NCBI RefSeq assembly: GCF_031583595.1
Contig: NZ_CP134145.1
Span: 2,852,001-2,916,000, forward strand
Reading direction: 5' to 3'
Source of the DNA: Thalassotalea psychrophila
Lineage (GTDB): Bacteria > Pseudomonadota > Gammaproteobacteria > Enterobacterales > Alteromonadaceae
DNA length: 64,000 bases
Every line of letters begins with the position of its first letter. The stretch's first letter is position 1. The notes beneath the pieces are model-generated. The model was not told the origin of the DNA. It saw nothing but the letters and a program-made list of their open reading frames with translations, and made no database searches. This document shows, piece after piece, positions 15,887-25,938 of this stretch. The position numbers and the translations under genes were made by a program.

Positions 15887-15990
15887 TTCCTGAATTTATT
15901 TCAGGATCTCGTAAAAATGCAGATTCTGAAACGAGTTCAGTAAGTGGTGTGTGGATACTGAACGAGTTCAGGACGATACTAACGTATCGA
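15887..15990. repeat. REP-like palindrome and AACGAG-loop hairpins
   Basis: TTCCTGAATTTATTTCAGGA (15887-15906) is a copy of the first palindrome family with a compensated outer pair. It is followed by two hairpin fragments with CTGAAACGAGTTCAG and AACGAGTTCAGGA. Nothing else is recognised between 15990 and the MFS gene. Confidence 0.65.
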
Positions 15991-16114
15991 GTAAAAAAAA
16001 CGCTACAGTTTACTTTATTAACAATTAAAATTTACTTAGCATTGTAGTGAGATGTTATTTCTCGTTTAATGTGTTAAAAATTATAACGTTAATCACGCAT
16101 TAAGGCCTTAGTTG

Positions 16115-17407
16115 ATGAGTCATGAGATAAGTTTAAGTCGGCGTTTAGTAATCATTTTTAGTATTGTATTTGCTGGTGAAATAATTTTTAGCTTACCGTT
16201 TCATGTAGCGCGATTTTTTCGCCCAACATTACTCGATGTATTTTCCTTAACGAATACTCAACTTGGCGATATATTTGGCTTGTATGGCATTATGGCAATG
16301 TTGGCGTATTTCCCCGGTGGCGCAATTGCCGACAGGTTTTCAGGTCGGCGTTTAATGAGTTTTTCTTTGTTGACTACCGCATTGGGTGGTATCTATTTTG
16401 TGCAAATCCCCAGCCCTACAGGGCTTGCTCTGTTGTTTGCCTATTGGGGCGTAACTACCATACTTTTATTTTGGGCATCGATGATAAAGGTTACTCGGCA
16501 ATGGGGCGGCAAAGCTACCCAAGGTAAAGCGTTTGGTATTCTTGATGGTGGTAGAGGTTTAGTTGCCGCAGGAGTCGCATCTATTGCCGTACTCATGATA
16601 ACTATGGCGTTCCCAACGAGCAGTGTGGTGATGAATATTAATGAGCAAACAAGTGCGATAAAAACAGTGATCAGCTTTTATTCCTTACTCACGGTATTGG
16701 CTGCGGTGCTGATTTGGTTCACTATCCCCAAAGTTAAAACAGAAAACTTAGCTATAAATACCAATTCGATTACAGCGCATAAGCAACGCAATGCTATTGC
16801 AGGTATTATCGAGGTGCTCAAACAACCCAAGGTTTGGCTGCAAGCGTTCATTGTTTTAGCTGCTTATTGTGCCTACAAAAGCCTGGATTATTTTGGCCTT
16901 TATGCCACTACTGTGCTTGGAATTAATGAACTAGACTCTGCTCGTATGGTGTCTAATGCTTCTTATCTTCGACCTATTGCAGCAATAACTGCCGGCATTA
17001 TTGCCGATAAGCTACGAGTAGGTAGAGTTATATCTTGGTTCTTTGTATTGCTGTCGGTAAGTTATTTGCTGTTTTCATTGCTGCTACCAAATACTGCAAG
17101 TAGCAATTTGATTATTGAGGCGAATTTTTTACTCACGTTTTTATTAGTGTTTGCCATTCGTGGCATTTATTTCGCATTGCTAGAAGAAACCAAACTTTCA
17201 GGACAGCTGACCGGAACAGCTGTTGGTATTATCTCTGTGGTTGGTTTTACTCCAGATATTTTCTTTGCACCAATCGCTGGGCGCATTATTGACTCGGCCC
17301 CTGGCATTGATGGTTTTAATCAATTATTTATGCTGTTGTTTGGTATATCAGCATCAGGCTTTACGGCAGCATATCTGTTAGCTAAGCGAGTGAAAGAGCA
17401 AGTTTAA
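16115..17407 (+). CDS. MFS permease
   Basis: Twelve hydrophobic segments and the loop-2 signature GGAIADRFSGRRLMS identify a major facilitator. The second-half equivalent AGIIADKLRVGR is also present. Overall layout resembles sugar-phosphate or nitrate/nitrite-type permeases of about 430 residues, but the substrate cannot be assigned. I chose ATG at 16115, with AAGG nine bases upstream; a TTG just before it is less likely. The gene is flanked by sRNA copies B and C. Confidence 0.85.
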   Translation: MSHEISLSRRLVIIFSIVFAGEIIFSLPFHVARFFRPTLLDVFSLTNTQLGDIFGLYGIMAMLAYFPGGAIADRFSGRRLMSFSLLTTALGGIYFVQIPSPTGLALLFAYWGVTTILLFWASMIKVTRQWGGKATQGKAFGILDGGRGLVAAGVASIAVLMITMAFPTSSVVMNINEQTSAIKTVISFYSLLTVLAAVLIWFTIPKVKTENLAINTNSITAHKQRNAIAGIIEVLKQPKVWLQAFIVLAAYCAYKSLDYFGLYATTVLGINELDSARMVSNASYLRPIAAITAGIIADKLRVGRVISWFFVLLSVSYLLFSLLLPNTASSNLIIEANFLLTFLLVFAIRGIYFALLEETKLSGQLTGTAVGIISVVGFTPDIFFAPIAGRIIDSAPGIDGFNQLFMLLFGISASGFTAAYLLAKRVKEQV

Positions 17408-17428
17408 CAAATTTATTACAACAAACTA

Positions 17429-17481
17429 TTGCAGTGTTTTACATTTGGTTAACAGCATTATTACTTAGCGAAGGCTATTAT
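17429..17481 (+). promoter_or_regulatory. Shared sRNA promoter, copy C
   Basis: The invariant 25-nt box (17429-17453) lies 22 nt before the -10 TATTAT (17476-17481). It begins 22 nt after the MFS stop codon. Confidence 0.7.
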
Positions 17482-17487
17482 AAACAC

Positions 17488-17559
17488 AGTTAACTTTTCA
17501 TAGTTTTCCTCCCTGAAATGCAAATTTCTTTGCCATCCTTCTTTGGGTGGCTTTTTTTT
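17488..17559 (+). ncRNA. Candidate sibling small RNA, copy C
   Basis: The leader AGTTAACTTTTCATAG and TTTTCCTCCCTGAAATGC match copy A. The terminator stem is GCCATCC/GGGTGGC (17532-17551), one G-T pair and otherwise complementary, with eight Ts after it. Downstream at 17573-17597 is a diverged hairpin with CCGCAACAAGTACGGCAAG. The remainder up to roxA at 17811 shows no coding sequence. Confidence 0.68.
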
Positions 17560-17810
17560 ACCTGCTGTTTATGGGTCCCGCAACAAGTACGGCAAGACGA
17601 TGAGCATGTGTAAGAAGACAGTCCAGGGTTGAAAAACGAACGCTTAGGTATTTTGAGTCAGAAGCGTAATGCTGCTGTTGTTATATTATAAAAACAACAT
17701 GAAGTTAAAGCTGTTTACGCATATAAACAACGACTGGATCAATAAGCCTCACCTCGTCAAAGGGTAAAGTAGCGTTAATAATCAATTGATATTTATCTAA
17801 AAGGTAATTT

Positions 17811-18956
17811 ATGTTCGAGTTGTGTTTAAGTGAGTTTAGTCGCGAAACGTTTATGCGTGAGTACTGGCAAAAAAAGCCAGTGGTGATCCGTCAAGGATTT
17901 AAAAACTTTGTCGATCCAATTGATGCAAATGAAATAGCTGGCTTAGCAGGTTTGAACGATGTTGAATCACGCATGGTGTATCGCGATGGTGAAACTTGGC
18001 AGGCCGAGTTTGGCCCCTTTGATGACTTTCAACGTTTTGGCGATAACGGTTGGTCGTTAATCGTACAAGCGCTTGATCACTGGAGCGAAGAAGCTGCTGA
18101 AATGATTGAGCCGTTTCGCTTTATTCCTAATTGGCGCCTTGATGATTTAATGGTGAGCTTTGCTACCCCTGGTGGTGGCGTTGGCCCACATATCGATTTA
18201 TACGATGTGTTTATTTGCCAAGGCTCTGGTAAACGTAATTGGCGTGTTGGTGATATTGGTAACCATGTAGAATTTGCCGCCCATGATGCGCTATTACATG
18301 TAGAGCCTTTTGAACCAATAATTGATACCGAACTATTACCTGGCGATATTTTATATATTCCACCAGGCTTTCCCCACGATGGTGTAACTATTGAAGCATC
18401 ATTGAGTTTTTCAGTCGGTTTTAGAGCGAACTCTACCGCAAGTATGATTAACGGTTTAGCCGATCATTTAACTGATAAAGAACTAGCGCCAGAGTTACTC
18501 AGCGACCCACAGCGTATACTTAGTAGCAATAGTGGTGAAGTTAGCAGTGATGATTTTCAACTCATTAAAAGCCAACTACAACAGCTTATCGATAACGAGT
18601 CATTAATGCGTCAATTTGCCGGCAGTTTTTTAAGTCAGGCAAAACATGAACTTGATATTCATTTGAGTGAAGATACATACAGCAATGATGATATTACTGA
18701 GTTATTACATTCAAACAAACTTATGCGCCTTGGTGGCTTAAAGGCTTTTTATTTTAGTGATTCAGTTGAGCAAGGACTATTTTACATTAACGGTGAAGAG
18801 CAGATCGTAACAGCTGATATTGTCTCGGCAATAAAACTTCTTTGTGACAATGTTTCGGTAACGCCTGAATTAATGACTGGTTTTGCGAATAATGAAAATT
18901 TCATTAGCTTTTTAGGTGAACAGCTTGATCTTGGTTATTGGTATTTTGCCGAGTAG
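17811..18956 (+). CDS. roxA: RoxA/YcfD-type ribosomal protein L16 arginine hydroxylase
   Basis: This JmjC/cupin 2-oxoglutarate- and Fe(II)-dependent oxygenase hydroxylates an arginine of ribosomal protein L16 in E. coli (YcfD). The segment YWQKKPVVIRQGF opens the family. The metal triad is GPHIDLYDVF (His and Asp near residues 126-128) and PGFPHDG (His near 188). LPGDILYIPPGFPHDG is the second cupin motif. The C-terminal 150 residues match the dimerisation and winged-helix region. Length (381) is close to YcfD (373). AAAGGT precedes the ATG. Confidence 0.93.
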   Translation: MFELCLSEFSRETFMREYWQKKPVVIRQGFKNFVDPIDANEIAGLAGLNDVESRMVYRDGETWQAEFGPFDDFQRFGDNGWSLIVQALDHWSEEAAEMIEPFRFIPNWRLDDLMVSFATPGGGVGPHIDLYDVFICQGSGKRNWRVGDIGNHVEFAAHDALLHVEPFEPIIDTELLPGDILYIPPGFPHDGVTIEASLSFSVGFRANSTASMINGLADHLTDKELAPELLSDPQRILSSNSGEVSSDDFQLIKSQLQQLIDNESLMRQFAGSFLSQAKHELDIHLSEDTYSNDDITELLHSNKLMRLGGLKAFYFSDSVEQGLFYINGEEQIVTADIVSAIKLLCDNVSVTPELMTGFANNENFISFLGEQLDLGYWYFAE

Positions 18957-18975
18957 GGATGATATTTGTTGATTT

Positions 18976-19045
18976 AGATCCTGAAACAAGTTCAGGATGA
19001 CAGTGGTATTGAGGATGACAGTGAGTATTTAGAATGGCAGTAACT
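18976..19045. repeat. GATCCTGAAACAAGTTCAGG hairpin and decayed repeats
   Basis: GATCCTGAAACAAGTTCAGG followed by ATGACAG is another member of the GGAT-stem-ATGACG family, with the stem now CCTGAA/TTCAGG around an ACAAG loop. Two degenerate fragments (GAGGATGACAG, GAATGGCAG) follow. The rest up to 19212 shows no supported gene. Confidence 0.65.
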
Positions 19046-19212
19046 ACCCATATTGACAATAGGTAGTTGGGTGGTGTTGAATACTCAGCTTATACTGAGT
19101 ACTCATTTTTGCAGTGGGTGTACAGGTTTACGGCTGCCATTTTCTGGTTTACGTCTTACTTACAAATTAACCGTGTTAAGTACATGTATCAGCAGCATTA
19201 CCCTCAATGGGT

Positions 19213-21852
19213 TTAGTACCCTATTACAAACCACTCTTTAAAGTTAGATAGCTGATACTCGATATAATAATATGAGGCTGGCACGCTATTTAACACAGGG
19301 CCATCAAACCTTTGCTGTTCAATTTGATTGCCATTGTCATCATAAATATACGAATACCCATAGTTAATGGTGCCGTCACCATTATTATCTGTCTCATCCG
19401 TTAGCTCGTTGCCATGTTCATCATAAGTTTTGGTCCAGCTAGAGCTGGGGGTTACAAAATTACCGTTTTGATAATTGGTTTGGCTGATCATATTATTCAT
19501 CGCGTCATATTGATATACATAGCCATACTCATTGTCACCATCACCATTACTATCTGAATATTGGCTTAATTTGTTACCCTTGTCATCATAGGTAAAAGAT
19601 ACAATTTGATCGTACCCTTCTACCTCTGGAGTATCATCAATATAAGTAAAAATATGATTACCATCTTCATCAAAAATAAAGTCATAAACCCTCTGGGTAT
19701 TACGTGAATAGTTTGTTTCTACCCGTTGGCTCACTGCACCAAATTGGTTGTATATATAAACTCTTTCAAAATCAATAACATTGATCGCGTTTTCGTCATA
19801 ATCGGCGTCCCAAACATCTTGGCTTTTAGTCAGTAAACCATTAGTGAATGTGTAAATATATATAGTATCTGCATCGTCATCACCATCATTATCTTGTGAT
19901 TTTCTGGTCATGTTCCCGTCAGCATCGTACTCATAACTAACTACGTATTCATAAAAGTCATCACCTTCGCTATCTCGTTTATGCTCGACTACAAGACCTT
20001 GTTCATTGTAGATATTCTGAGTTTGATAGGTAACATCTTCAGCTGATAAGTTTTGATATGAGAGTTGTTTACCGTGAATATTTCGTTGATAAACACCTTT
20101 AGAGTTTAATATTCCATCTTCATAGCTTTCCCAACCTATATGCCGCAAATTGTGATCATAATATTCTATATCACTGCCGCGAGTGCCATCGATTTCTTTA
20201 TTGTCGGCATCAACTGTAAAGTAGTCCCAAAAAACTTGGCGAGATTCTTGAACATAACTTACCTCATAAATATCGGTTGTTTCATCGCCTGGCTGAAAAG
20301 ACCAATCTTTAGTTGCGGTGTAAACTTGAGGAGTAATATTCAAAGTGTCATAAAAATTATCAACGGCGACAAAAGCCTCGGGCACAGATGCGTTAACTAT
20401 AAGCTCTTGATTAAAAGCATCTTGTAAAATTATGCTTAACTTGTTTCCTGAGAATTGATATATATTTTGATAAATATTTAAATCAGTTAATGCCAGTGAA
20501 TCGTGGATCGCTTCATCTATAACAATACCATTGCTAGCATCCTTATCTTTATCAATGCTATATAATAAAGTAAGCACATTTAGCAGGGCTTTAGTTGCCA
20601 TAGTCATTTTATTATTATCATAAGCCTTTAAAAACTTACGTGTTTCTAACGCGGTCAGCGGAATAATCGCATCAGCAATTAAATCAAGCGGAGACAGATT
20701 CACACCAGCAACTATTTCCTCACCTAATTGAGTTGCACCAATATAAAAACTTATATTATCGCCTTGGCTATAGATGTAACCACCATTTTCATCGGTAACC
20801 CCCGCAGCAGAACCAGATTCATACTTAACACCTTGCACACCATTCATAAAAACGCCTTTATTAACGTTCAGGGTAGCCATAGCTTGGGCACAGTTTTCAG
20901 GGTTTAAGTTTTCACACACTTGATATGTTAAAGAGTAATTGTCAGCAGGGGTATTCTCGGCAACACTAATTTGAGTACCAACAAGTTGCAACGGTTCATC
21001 ATTTGATAAAACACTTAAGGTAATGTCATCAATATTTATGGCTGAATTGTTAAGCGTATCATTTGCTAATACGTCAATAATGTTTACATTGGCATAGCCA
21101 CCATTAATGTTGTCAACAAAATCACTGGTTAATGCTAAAGCTGCACCAACGACTTCAACAATTACCGTACCAGTTTCGCAATTGTCCGGATTGAGATTTT
21201 CACACACTTGATAACTTAACTGGTACTCTCCTGCCTTAGTGTTACTGGCAACACTAATTTGACTACCGTCAAGTTGCAACGGTTCATCTTTTGATAAAAC
21301 ACTTAGGGTCACGTCATCAATATTTATGGCTGCATTGTTAATCGTATCATTTGCTAAAACTTCAACAATATTTTCGTTTACATAGCTTCCATTTATATTA
21401 GCAATGGAGTCTTGTGTTAATACAATAGAGGCGGCATCTACCTCAACACTTACTATACCTGACGCACAAGTGTCTGGTTCTACAGCTAAACACACTTTAT
21501 ATCCTAAAACATAAGTACCTGCTTTGGTCATTGGTGCAACACTAATAGTACCGTCGCCATTTAATGTTAATGGCTTTTCACTGGCAGTTAAGGTAATGGT
21601 AATGTCTTCTAATGAAAGTGCGGCATCATCTAAGGTATCGTTATCAATAACAGGAATATTTGCACGGCCATCTCTGCCTGAAATACCTTTAATATCATCA
21701 TCGATTACTGCTAATTCATACACTGGTGTTGGAGTAGGAGTTACGTCAACTTCGTCAACTTTACTTGAACCTGAGCCACCACAAGCAGCTAGGCTAAGAA
21801 TAGACACTGTTAAAAGTAATCTTTTAGCAATTTGTCTTTGAAAATAAGACAT
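19213..21852 (-). CDS. Large lipoprotein with three cadherin/Ig-like repeats and YD-like calcium repeats
   Basis: A signal peptide ends in the lipobox SLAACGGSGSS. After a Pro/Thr linker there are three repeats of about 95 residues (roughly residues 45-330). Each has a VLANDT core, DI/DVTL-VLS, and a V-x-CEN...C pair that probably forms a disulfide, as in bacterial Ig/cadherin-like domains. The middle is unlike anything I recognise. From about residue 600 to 860 come YD/RHS-like repeats (YDADGNM, YDDKGNK, YDEHGNE, YDDNGNQ) mixed with Asp-rich loops (DNDGDDDAD, SNGDGDNE, NNGDGTIN) that look like calcium sites. It is a predicted surface-exposed or adhesive protein. Confidence 0.8.
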   Translation of the reverse strand: MSYFQRQIAKRLLLTVSILSLAACGGSGSSKVDEVDVTPTPTPVYELAVIDDDIKGISGRDGRANIPVIDNDTLDDAALSLEDITITLTASEKPLTLNGDGTISVAPMTKAGTYVLGYKVCLAVEPDTCASGIVSVEVDAASIVLTQDSIANINGSYVNENIVEVLANDTINNAAINIDDVTLSVLSKDEPLQLDGSQISVASNTKAGEYQLSYQVCENLNPDNCETGTVIVEVVGAALALTSDFVDNINGGYANVNIIDVLANDTLNNSAINIDDITLSVLSNDEPLQLVGTQISVAENTPADNYSLTYQVCENLNPENCAQAMATLNVNKGVFMNGVQGVKYESGSAAGVTDENGGYIYSQGDNISFYIGATQLGEEIVAGVNLSPLDLIADAIIPLTALETRKFLKAYDNNKMTMATKALLNVLTLLYSIDKDKDASNGIVIDEAIHDSLALTDLNIYQNIYQFSGNKLSIILQDAFNQELIVNASVPEAFVAVDNFYDTLNITPQVYTATKDWSFQPGDETTDIYEVSYVQESRQVFWDYFTVDADNKEIDGTRGSDIEYYDHNLRHIGWESYEDGILNSKGVYQRNIHGKQLSYQNLSAEDVTYQTQNIYNEQGLVVEHKRDSEGDDFYEYVVSYEYDADGNMTRKSQDNDGDDDADTIYIYTFTNGLLTKSQDVWDADYDENAINVIDFERVYIYNQFGAVSQRVETNYSRNTQRVYDFIFDEDGNHIFTYIDDTPEVEGYDQIVSFTYDDKGNKLSQYSDSNGDGDNEYGYVYQYDAMNNMISQTNYQNGNFVTPSSSWTKTYDEHGNELTDETDNNGDGTINYGYSYIYDDNGNQIEQQRFDGPVLNSVPASYYYIEYQLSNFKEWFVIGY

Positions 21853-21969
21853 ATAGATCCCTATTATTATTTTTTTAGGCTAGAATTTGCACATTAACAG
21901 TGTGTTAACCAATAAACAACCTACTAAATTTGTGGTTATAACAACAACGTTTCAGGAGATTGAATGGTT

Positions 21970-22041
21970 TCCCGCCTGCGCGGGAATGACGACTGAGAGT
22001 TAGGGATAACGACTGAGAATTGGGAATGACGACTTAGAGTT
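21970..22041. repeat. CCCGCCTGCGCGGG hairpin followed by three 20-bp tandem repeats
   Basis: TTCCCGCCTGCGCGGGAATG is a member of the GGAT-stem-ATGACG hairpin family. Its ATGACG tail starts three tandem units of about 20 bp, GGGAATGACGACTGAGAGTT and variants, at 21981-22001, 22002-22021 and 22022-22041. The tail of the hairpin has evidently been amplified. Confidence 0.75.
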
Positions 22042-22134
22042 GGCAGTTAAATTATTATTTTGTATTAACTATATACGATTTTGCTGTTTATTCACCTTTT
22101 GCTCATAAGTTCAAAATTGTTCTGATTTTGCTAC

Positions 22135-22896
22135 TTACCCATTAAACGCTTTTATCAGTAAAGCGATACCCGTTACTACCGTCATGATCTCAAAGGCTCT
22201 TTTTACCAACGTGTTGCCTTTTTCAATGGCTAAATGAGCCCCAACGTAACCACCAATTAATGATCCTAAAACAAGAGCCGGTAGCCAAGACCATTGAACG
22301 TTTTCTAATAGTGCTAAAGTAAAAGCCCCTGTTCCATTCCATAAAATGCCAACCATCACTAAGGTATAAGAAACTGCACGTGCGTAGTTCATACCAAACC
22401 AGTGAATAAGCCACATAGTTACAAACAAACCTGTACCCGAGGTTAAAGAGCCGTTAAGGATACCTAAAAGAAATAAACCAAATGCACCAATTAAATAGCC
22501 TTTTAATGTTAAGTTTTTTAGGCTGTCATGCATGCCAAGATTGGTTTTAAAGTATGAATAAATACCTAAAGATATGGTTAAGCAACCAAGCGAGAACATC
22601 GCAATATGCTCGGGTATATTTAAAATAACGTTCGCGCCAATAATAACGCCTGGAAGTGCACCAACAATCATGATGGTAACAAGCTGCCATTTAAATCCGC
22701 CGTGCTTAAGGTGCTTTAATGATGCGCCAACGCCCAATGCCACAGCGGCTATTTTATGGGTGACTAATGCTACACCAAAAGGTAAACCAAGAAAAATTAA
22801 TACCGGTAACTGTAACAGCCCTGCTCCGCCGCCCGCTAGTGAAGATAAGGTGTTGGCGAGTAAACTAATAATAAAAAGGAACAGATGTTCTAGCAT
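22135..22896 (-). CDS. TauE/SafE-family (DUF81) membrane permease
   Basis: About eight membrane segments and the two glycine-rich half-repeats SSLAGGGAGLLQLPVLIFLGLP and GILNGSLTSGTGLFV are typical of TauE/SafE. Characterised members export sulfite, sulfoacetate or related organosulfur anions; the substrate here is unknown. Together with the YeeE-like gene 7 kb away it is the second sulfur-transporter-type protein in the region, but they are not in one operon. Confidence 0.85.
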   Translation of the reverse strand: MLEHLFLFIISLLANTLSSLAGGGAGLLQLPVLIFLGLPFGVALVTHKIAAVALGVGASLKHLKHGGFKWQLVTIMIVGALPGVIIGANVILNIPEHIAMFSLGCLTISLGIYSYFKTNLGMHDSLKNLTLKGYLIGAFGLFLLGILNGSLTSGTGLFVTMWLIHWFGMNYARAVSYTLVMVGILWNGTGAFTLALLENVQWSWLPALVLGSLIGGYVGAHLAIEKGNTLVKRAFEIMTVVTGIALLIKAFNG

Positions 22897-23009
22897 GATT
22901 ATTGATCATTTAAATGTAGTTAAGCCAGTTAACTTGGCATATCGAATACGGGGGAAATAAGTGCCACCTAATTCACCAGGTGGTACTTATTTAATCTGAC
23001 GTGAATAAT

Positions 23010-25739
23010 TTAGAAAATAGCCACTGGCACTAGATTATCGCCCATTTCATTTTCTTCAGCGATATCACCTATCGATTTACCATAAAAATCAGGATTGCCG
23101 GATTCACCATAATCGCTGTAGCCCCAACACTTAACTGTGTTTTCATTAGTAATTGCACAATGTGCATAGCTACGTCCGCCGATACCTTTGGCAGAAATGT
23201 TGGTGCCTAAATTAATTGGATTACTTGCTAATGGCGTTTCGCCTGCGTCATCGCCATAGTCCATATCGTTTTCAAGCCCTGTTTCGTCTTCATCACCCCA
23301 GCACTTTACGTCGCCATCAATATATAAAACACAGGTAGACGCCCAGCCCAAAGATACGTCTATAACATCTTTGTTATCTAGCTTAACGTAAGATAAGTTG
23401 TCGCCCATTTCAGTGTCATATAAACCATTAGCGTCGAGACTATACGTTAATTGCACGCCACCTTGATCTGGGCATTGCTCAGAGCCTTCTGCAAGTTGAT
23501 CAATGATAAATAAAGGGCTTACATCGCCTTCGGTACATACAGTGTCCATAACGGTAACTATTTCATCGCCTTCGTCCAACGCACTAGTACCGTTAGTGTC
23601 TAAACGCAATATAAAATCAATACCGCCTTCTCTACATCTTGGACTAGTTGAGCTTATTTGATACGGCTCTATAAAATGTAGATTGTCGTTATAATTACAT
23701 TGATAGGTAGTAGCTCCTAAGCCTCTGTCACCTACTTTCTTATCTTGAGTTTCAATGCCAACTTGGCCTGAGTAATTCCCCCCCCAACATGCCAAAGAAT
23801 TGTCCTCAAATAACGCACATGTATGTCCGTAGGTTATAAATACTCGAGACGCTAACTTGTCGTCCTTAAAGTTTATTGCGAGAAGGTTATTGCCCATTTC
23901 ATCCGCTTCATCGCCAATATTCTCTTGACTCTCTTGAAACTCAATACTATCTAGTCCTAATTGACTGCTGTCATTATAACCCCAACACTTTATTTGACCG
24001 TTTTCTAAAACAGCACAACTACTAAGAGAGCCAAGGGATATGTCAATTGCTTTAAAGTGTACACCTGCTTCATCACTACCAAGGTCTACAAAGGCTAAAT
24101 TATCTCCCATATCTCCATCAACATTGCCAATATCGTCACTATTGCCATAACCTAAACGACCACGTGAGCCATCACCCCAACATTTTATACGGCCGTTATC
24201 TAATATTGCACAACTATGGTCTTCTCCAACGGCTAATTTTTCTACTAATAAGTCTTTACCAAAATCTATATATTGTAAGTTGTTGCCTAGCTCAGATGGA
24301 CTATCGCCGATGTTTTCGTTATCACCTTCTGAAGTCAGTTCAAGACCAAGATAGCCATTGTAGTTATCACCCCAACATTTAACTTGTTTGCTGGCGGTTA
24401 ATGCACAGCTAAAATATTCGCCTAGTTGAATATCGGTTATTTTTTCATCGCCAATATCAGAGGCGATAAGGTTTTCACCCATTTCATCATAATCAAAGCT
24501 GTCGTTACTGTTGTAATCGTAAAAAACGCGGTAAGAAAGCCCTGCTAATTCACATTCTTGTGATGCAGGTATTGGTTCTACAAATATTTGTGGTGGGGTA
24601 CTGTCATCTGCATCGCAAAAGTAACGAGTCCAGTTTACTTCTTCTGGATCAATAGATTTATCGCCATTGTCATCATTACCAAACTCTAACGCGATACCAT
24701 TACCACCATCACAACGATCGCGGCCATCTTGGTTCTGTGTGTATGTGCGCAGATTATGAAGTAAATCTCCGGCTTCGTATGGACAATACTCTCTGTCTGT
24801 TTCTAACTCGAAGTAATTATCGCCAACATCGCGATTATGGCCATTAGCAAAATTATACCCCCCATTGTAACCCCAACATTTAACTAGGTTGTCTTCAGTT
24901 AAAATACAATTTCCATAATGGCCACCGTGCAAGCTGGCAATAACGGGAATAATTGTTAAGTTTATTGGTGTGTGTGGTGCAATAGTGATATCGCCGCTAT
25001 TTTGAAGGGTTAAACTTATTGTTTCTTTACCTTCTTTAATTTCATCGTTTAATACTTTAAGCGCTAATGTGGCATTGGTTTCGCCCGCTGCAATAATCCC
25101 TACTGAGGCATTTACATCTTCGCCTAATGTAGCACTACCAGAGCCGGCAACAGTTATTGCAGTGTCTTCACAAACTGCGGTATCGAGCTCAACATCAAAT
25201 GTTAACTCACCGTGATTTTCTGCAATTTGCCAATCTAACTCGGTGTTTTTTATAATAAGGTTTGGACCTGGGTCGGTGTCTTTATTAATGATAATTTCGA
25301 CATTCACACTATCGTCGCTATTAGCAATGGCGAGACTAAAATTTTCTTGACACTCGTACTCGCTATCATCAACAAGTTCGATATTCAGTGTATGTTCAGT
25401 TTGCCCCGCTGCAACACTAACCATTTGATCAATAGGGATAAAGTCACTACCCGCAAGTGCAGTGCCATTAACAGTGGTTACCGTATATTCAACATCAGTA
25501 TCTAAAGCAACAGATTGTTTAATGGTAATAGACATGATGCCAGCGGTTTCATCGGTGACAAGTTCTCCAATCAAACTGATCTCAATTGTGGGTTCTGGAT
25601 CTGGTGTTGGAATTGGGGCAGGATCAATTATTTCATCCACTTTTTTATTTGAACTAGAACCACCACAGGCAGTTAATAGAACTAACATTATTGATGTTAT
25701 TAAGAGTTTAGTCGCATTACCGCAGGGAGGATTCAGCAT
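23010..25739 (-). CDS. Lipoprotein with Calx-beta domains, RCC1 propeller repeats and Cys/Asp-rich inserts
   Basis: The lipobox LLTACGGSSS is followed by a Pro/Asp linker. Residues about 55-160 and 165-265 are Calx-beta-like domains (GTALAGSDFIPI, VDDSEYECQENFSLAI). From residue 270 on there are at least six RCC1-type repeats, each with a SCAL-x(7)-KCWG core, which should form a seven-bladed propeller. Inserts between blades (near residues 310-390 and 690-770) carry paired cysteines and calcium-like loops (DDNGDKSIDPEE, DTNGTSALDEGDE), resembling the domain now called DUF7151. Predicted to be at the cell surface; ligand unknown. Confidence 0.83.
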   Translation of the reverse strand: MLNPPCGNATKLLITSIMLVLLTACGGSSSNKKVDEIIDPAPIPTPDPEPTIEISLIGELVTDETAGIMSITIKQSVALDTDVEYTVTTVNGTALAGSDFIPIDQMVSVAAGQTEHTLNIELVDDSEYECQENFSLAIANSDDSVNVEIIINKDTDPGPNLIIKNTELDWQIAENHGELTFDVELDTAVCEDTAITVAGSGSATLGEDVNASVGIIAAGETNATLALKVLNDEIKEGKETISLTLQNSGDITIAPHTPINLTIIPVIASLHGGHYGNCILTEDNLVKCWGYNGGYNFANGHNRDVGDNYFELETDREYCPYEAGDLLHNLRTYTQNQDGRDRCDGGNGIALEFGNDDNGDKSIDPEEVNWTRYFCDADDSTPPQIFVEPIPASQECELAGLSYRVFYDYNSNDSFDYDEMGENLIASDIGDEKITDIQLGEYFSCALTASKQVKCWGDNYNGYLGLELTSEGDNENIGDSPSELGNNLQYIDFGKDLLVEKLAVGEDHSCAILDNGRIKCWGDGSRGRLGYGNSDDIGNVDGDMGDNLAFVDLGSDEAGVHFKAIDISLGSLSSCAVLENGQIKCWGYNDSSQLGLDSIEFQESQENIGDEADEMGNNLLAINFKDDKLASRVFITYGHTCALFEDNSLACWGGNYSGQVGIETQDKKVGDRGLGATTYQCNYNDNLHFIEPYQISSTSPRCREGGIDFILRLDTNGTSALDEGDEIVTVMDTVCTEGDVSPLFIIDQLAEGSEQCPDQGGVQLTYSLDANGLYDTEMGDNLSYVKLDNKDVIDVSLGWASTCVLYIDGDVKCWGDEDETGLENDMDYGDDAGETPLASNPINLGTNISAKGIGGRSYAHCAITNENTVKCWGYSDYGESGNPDFYGKSIGDIAEENEMGDNLVPVAIF

Positions 25740-25879
25740 ATTGTTACCTAGTATTATTATTTTTATTTTAAAACTATAAGCTTAAAAATATAACAATATT
25801 AACTTCCTTAAACAACCTACAATAAATGTGGATTAACGATTAAGTAACCCTTGCATTACTCGTTATTAACAACAATTTA

Positions 25880-25932
25880 TTGCAGTGTTTTACATTTGGT
25901 TAACGGCTTTATTCTTAGGTTGAAGTTATTAT
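25880..25932 (+). promoter_or_regulatory. Shared sRNA promoter, copy D
   Basis: The 25-nt box (25880-25904) is again identical, 22 nt before the -10 TATTAT (25927-25932). Unlike B and C, this copy does not follow a plus-strand gene; it lies upstream of a minus-strand gene's start, transcribed away from it. Confidence 0.7.
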
Positions 25933-25938
25933 AAACAC

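Noticed and set aside
19053..19241. 62-residue plus-strand open frame
   Set aside because: It overlaps the end of the large lipoprotein gene, has no ribosome binding site and no recognisable pattern.
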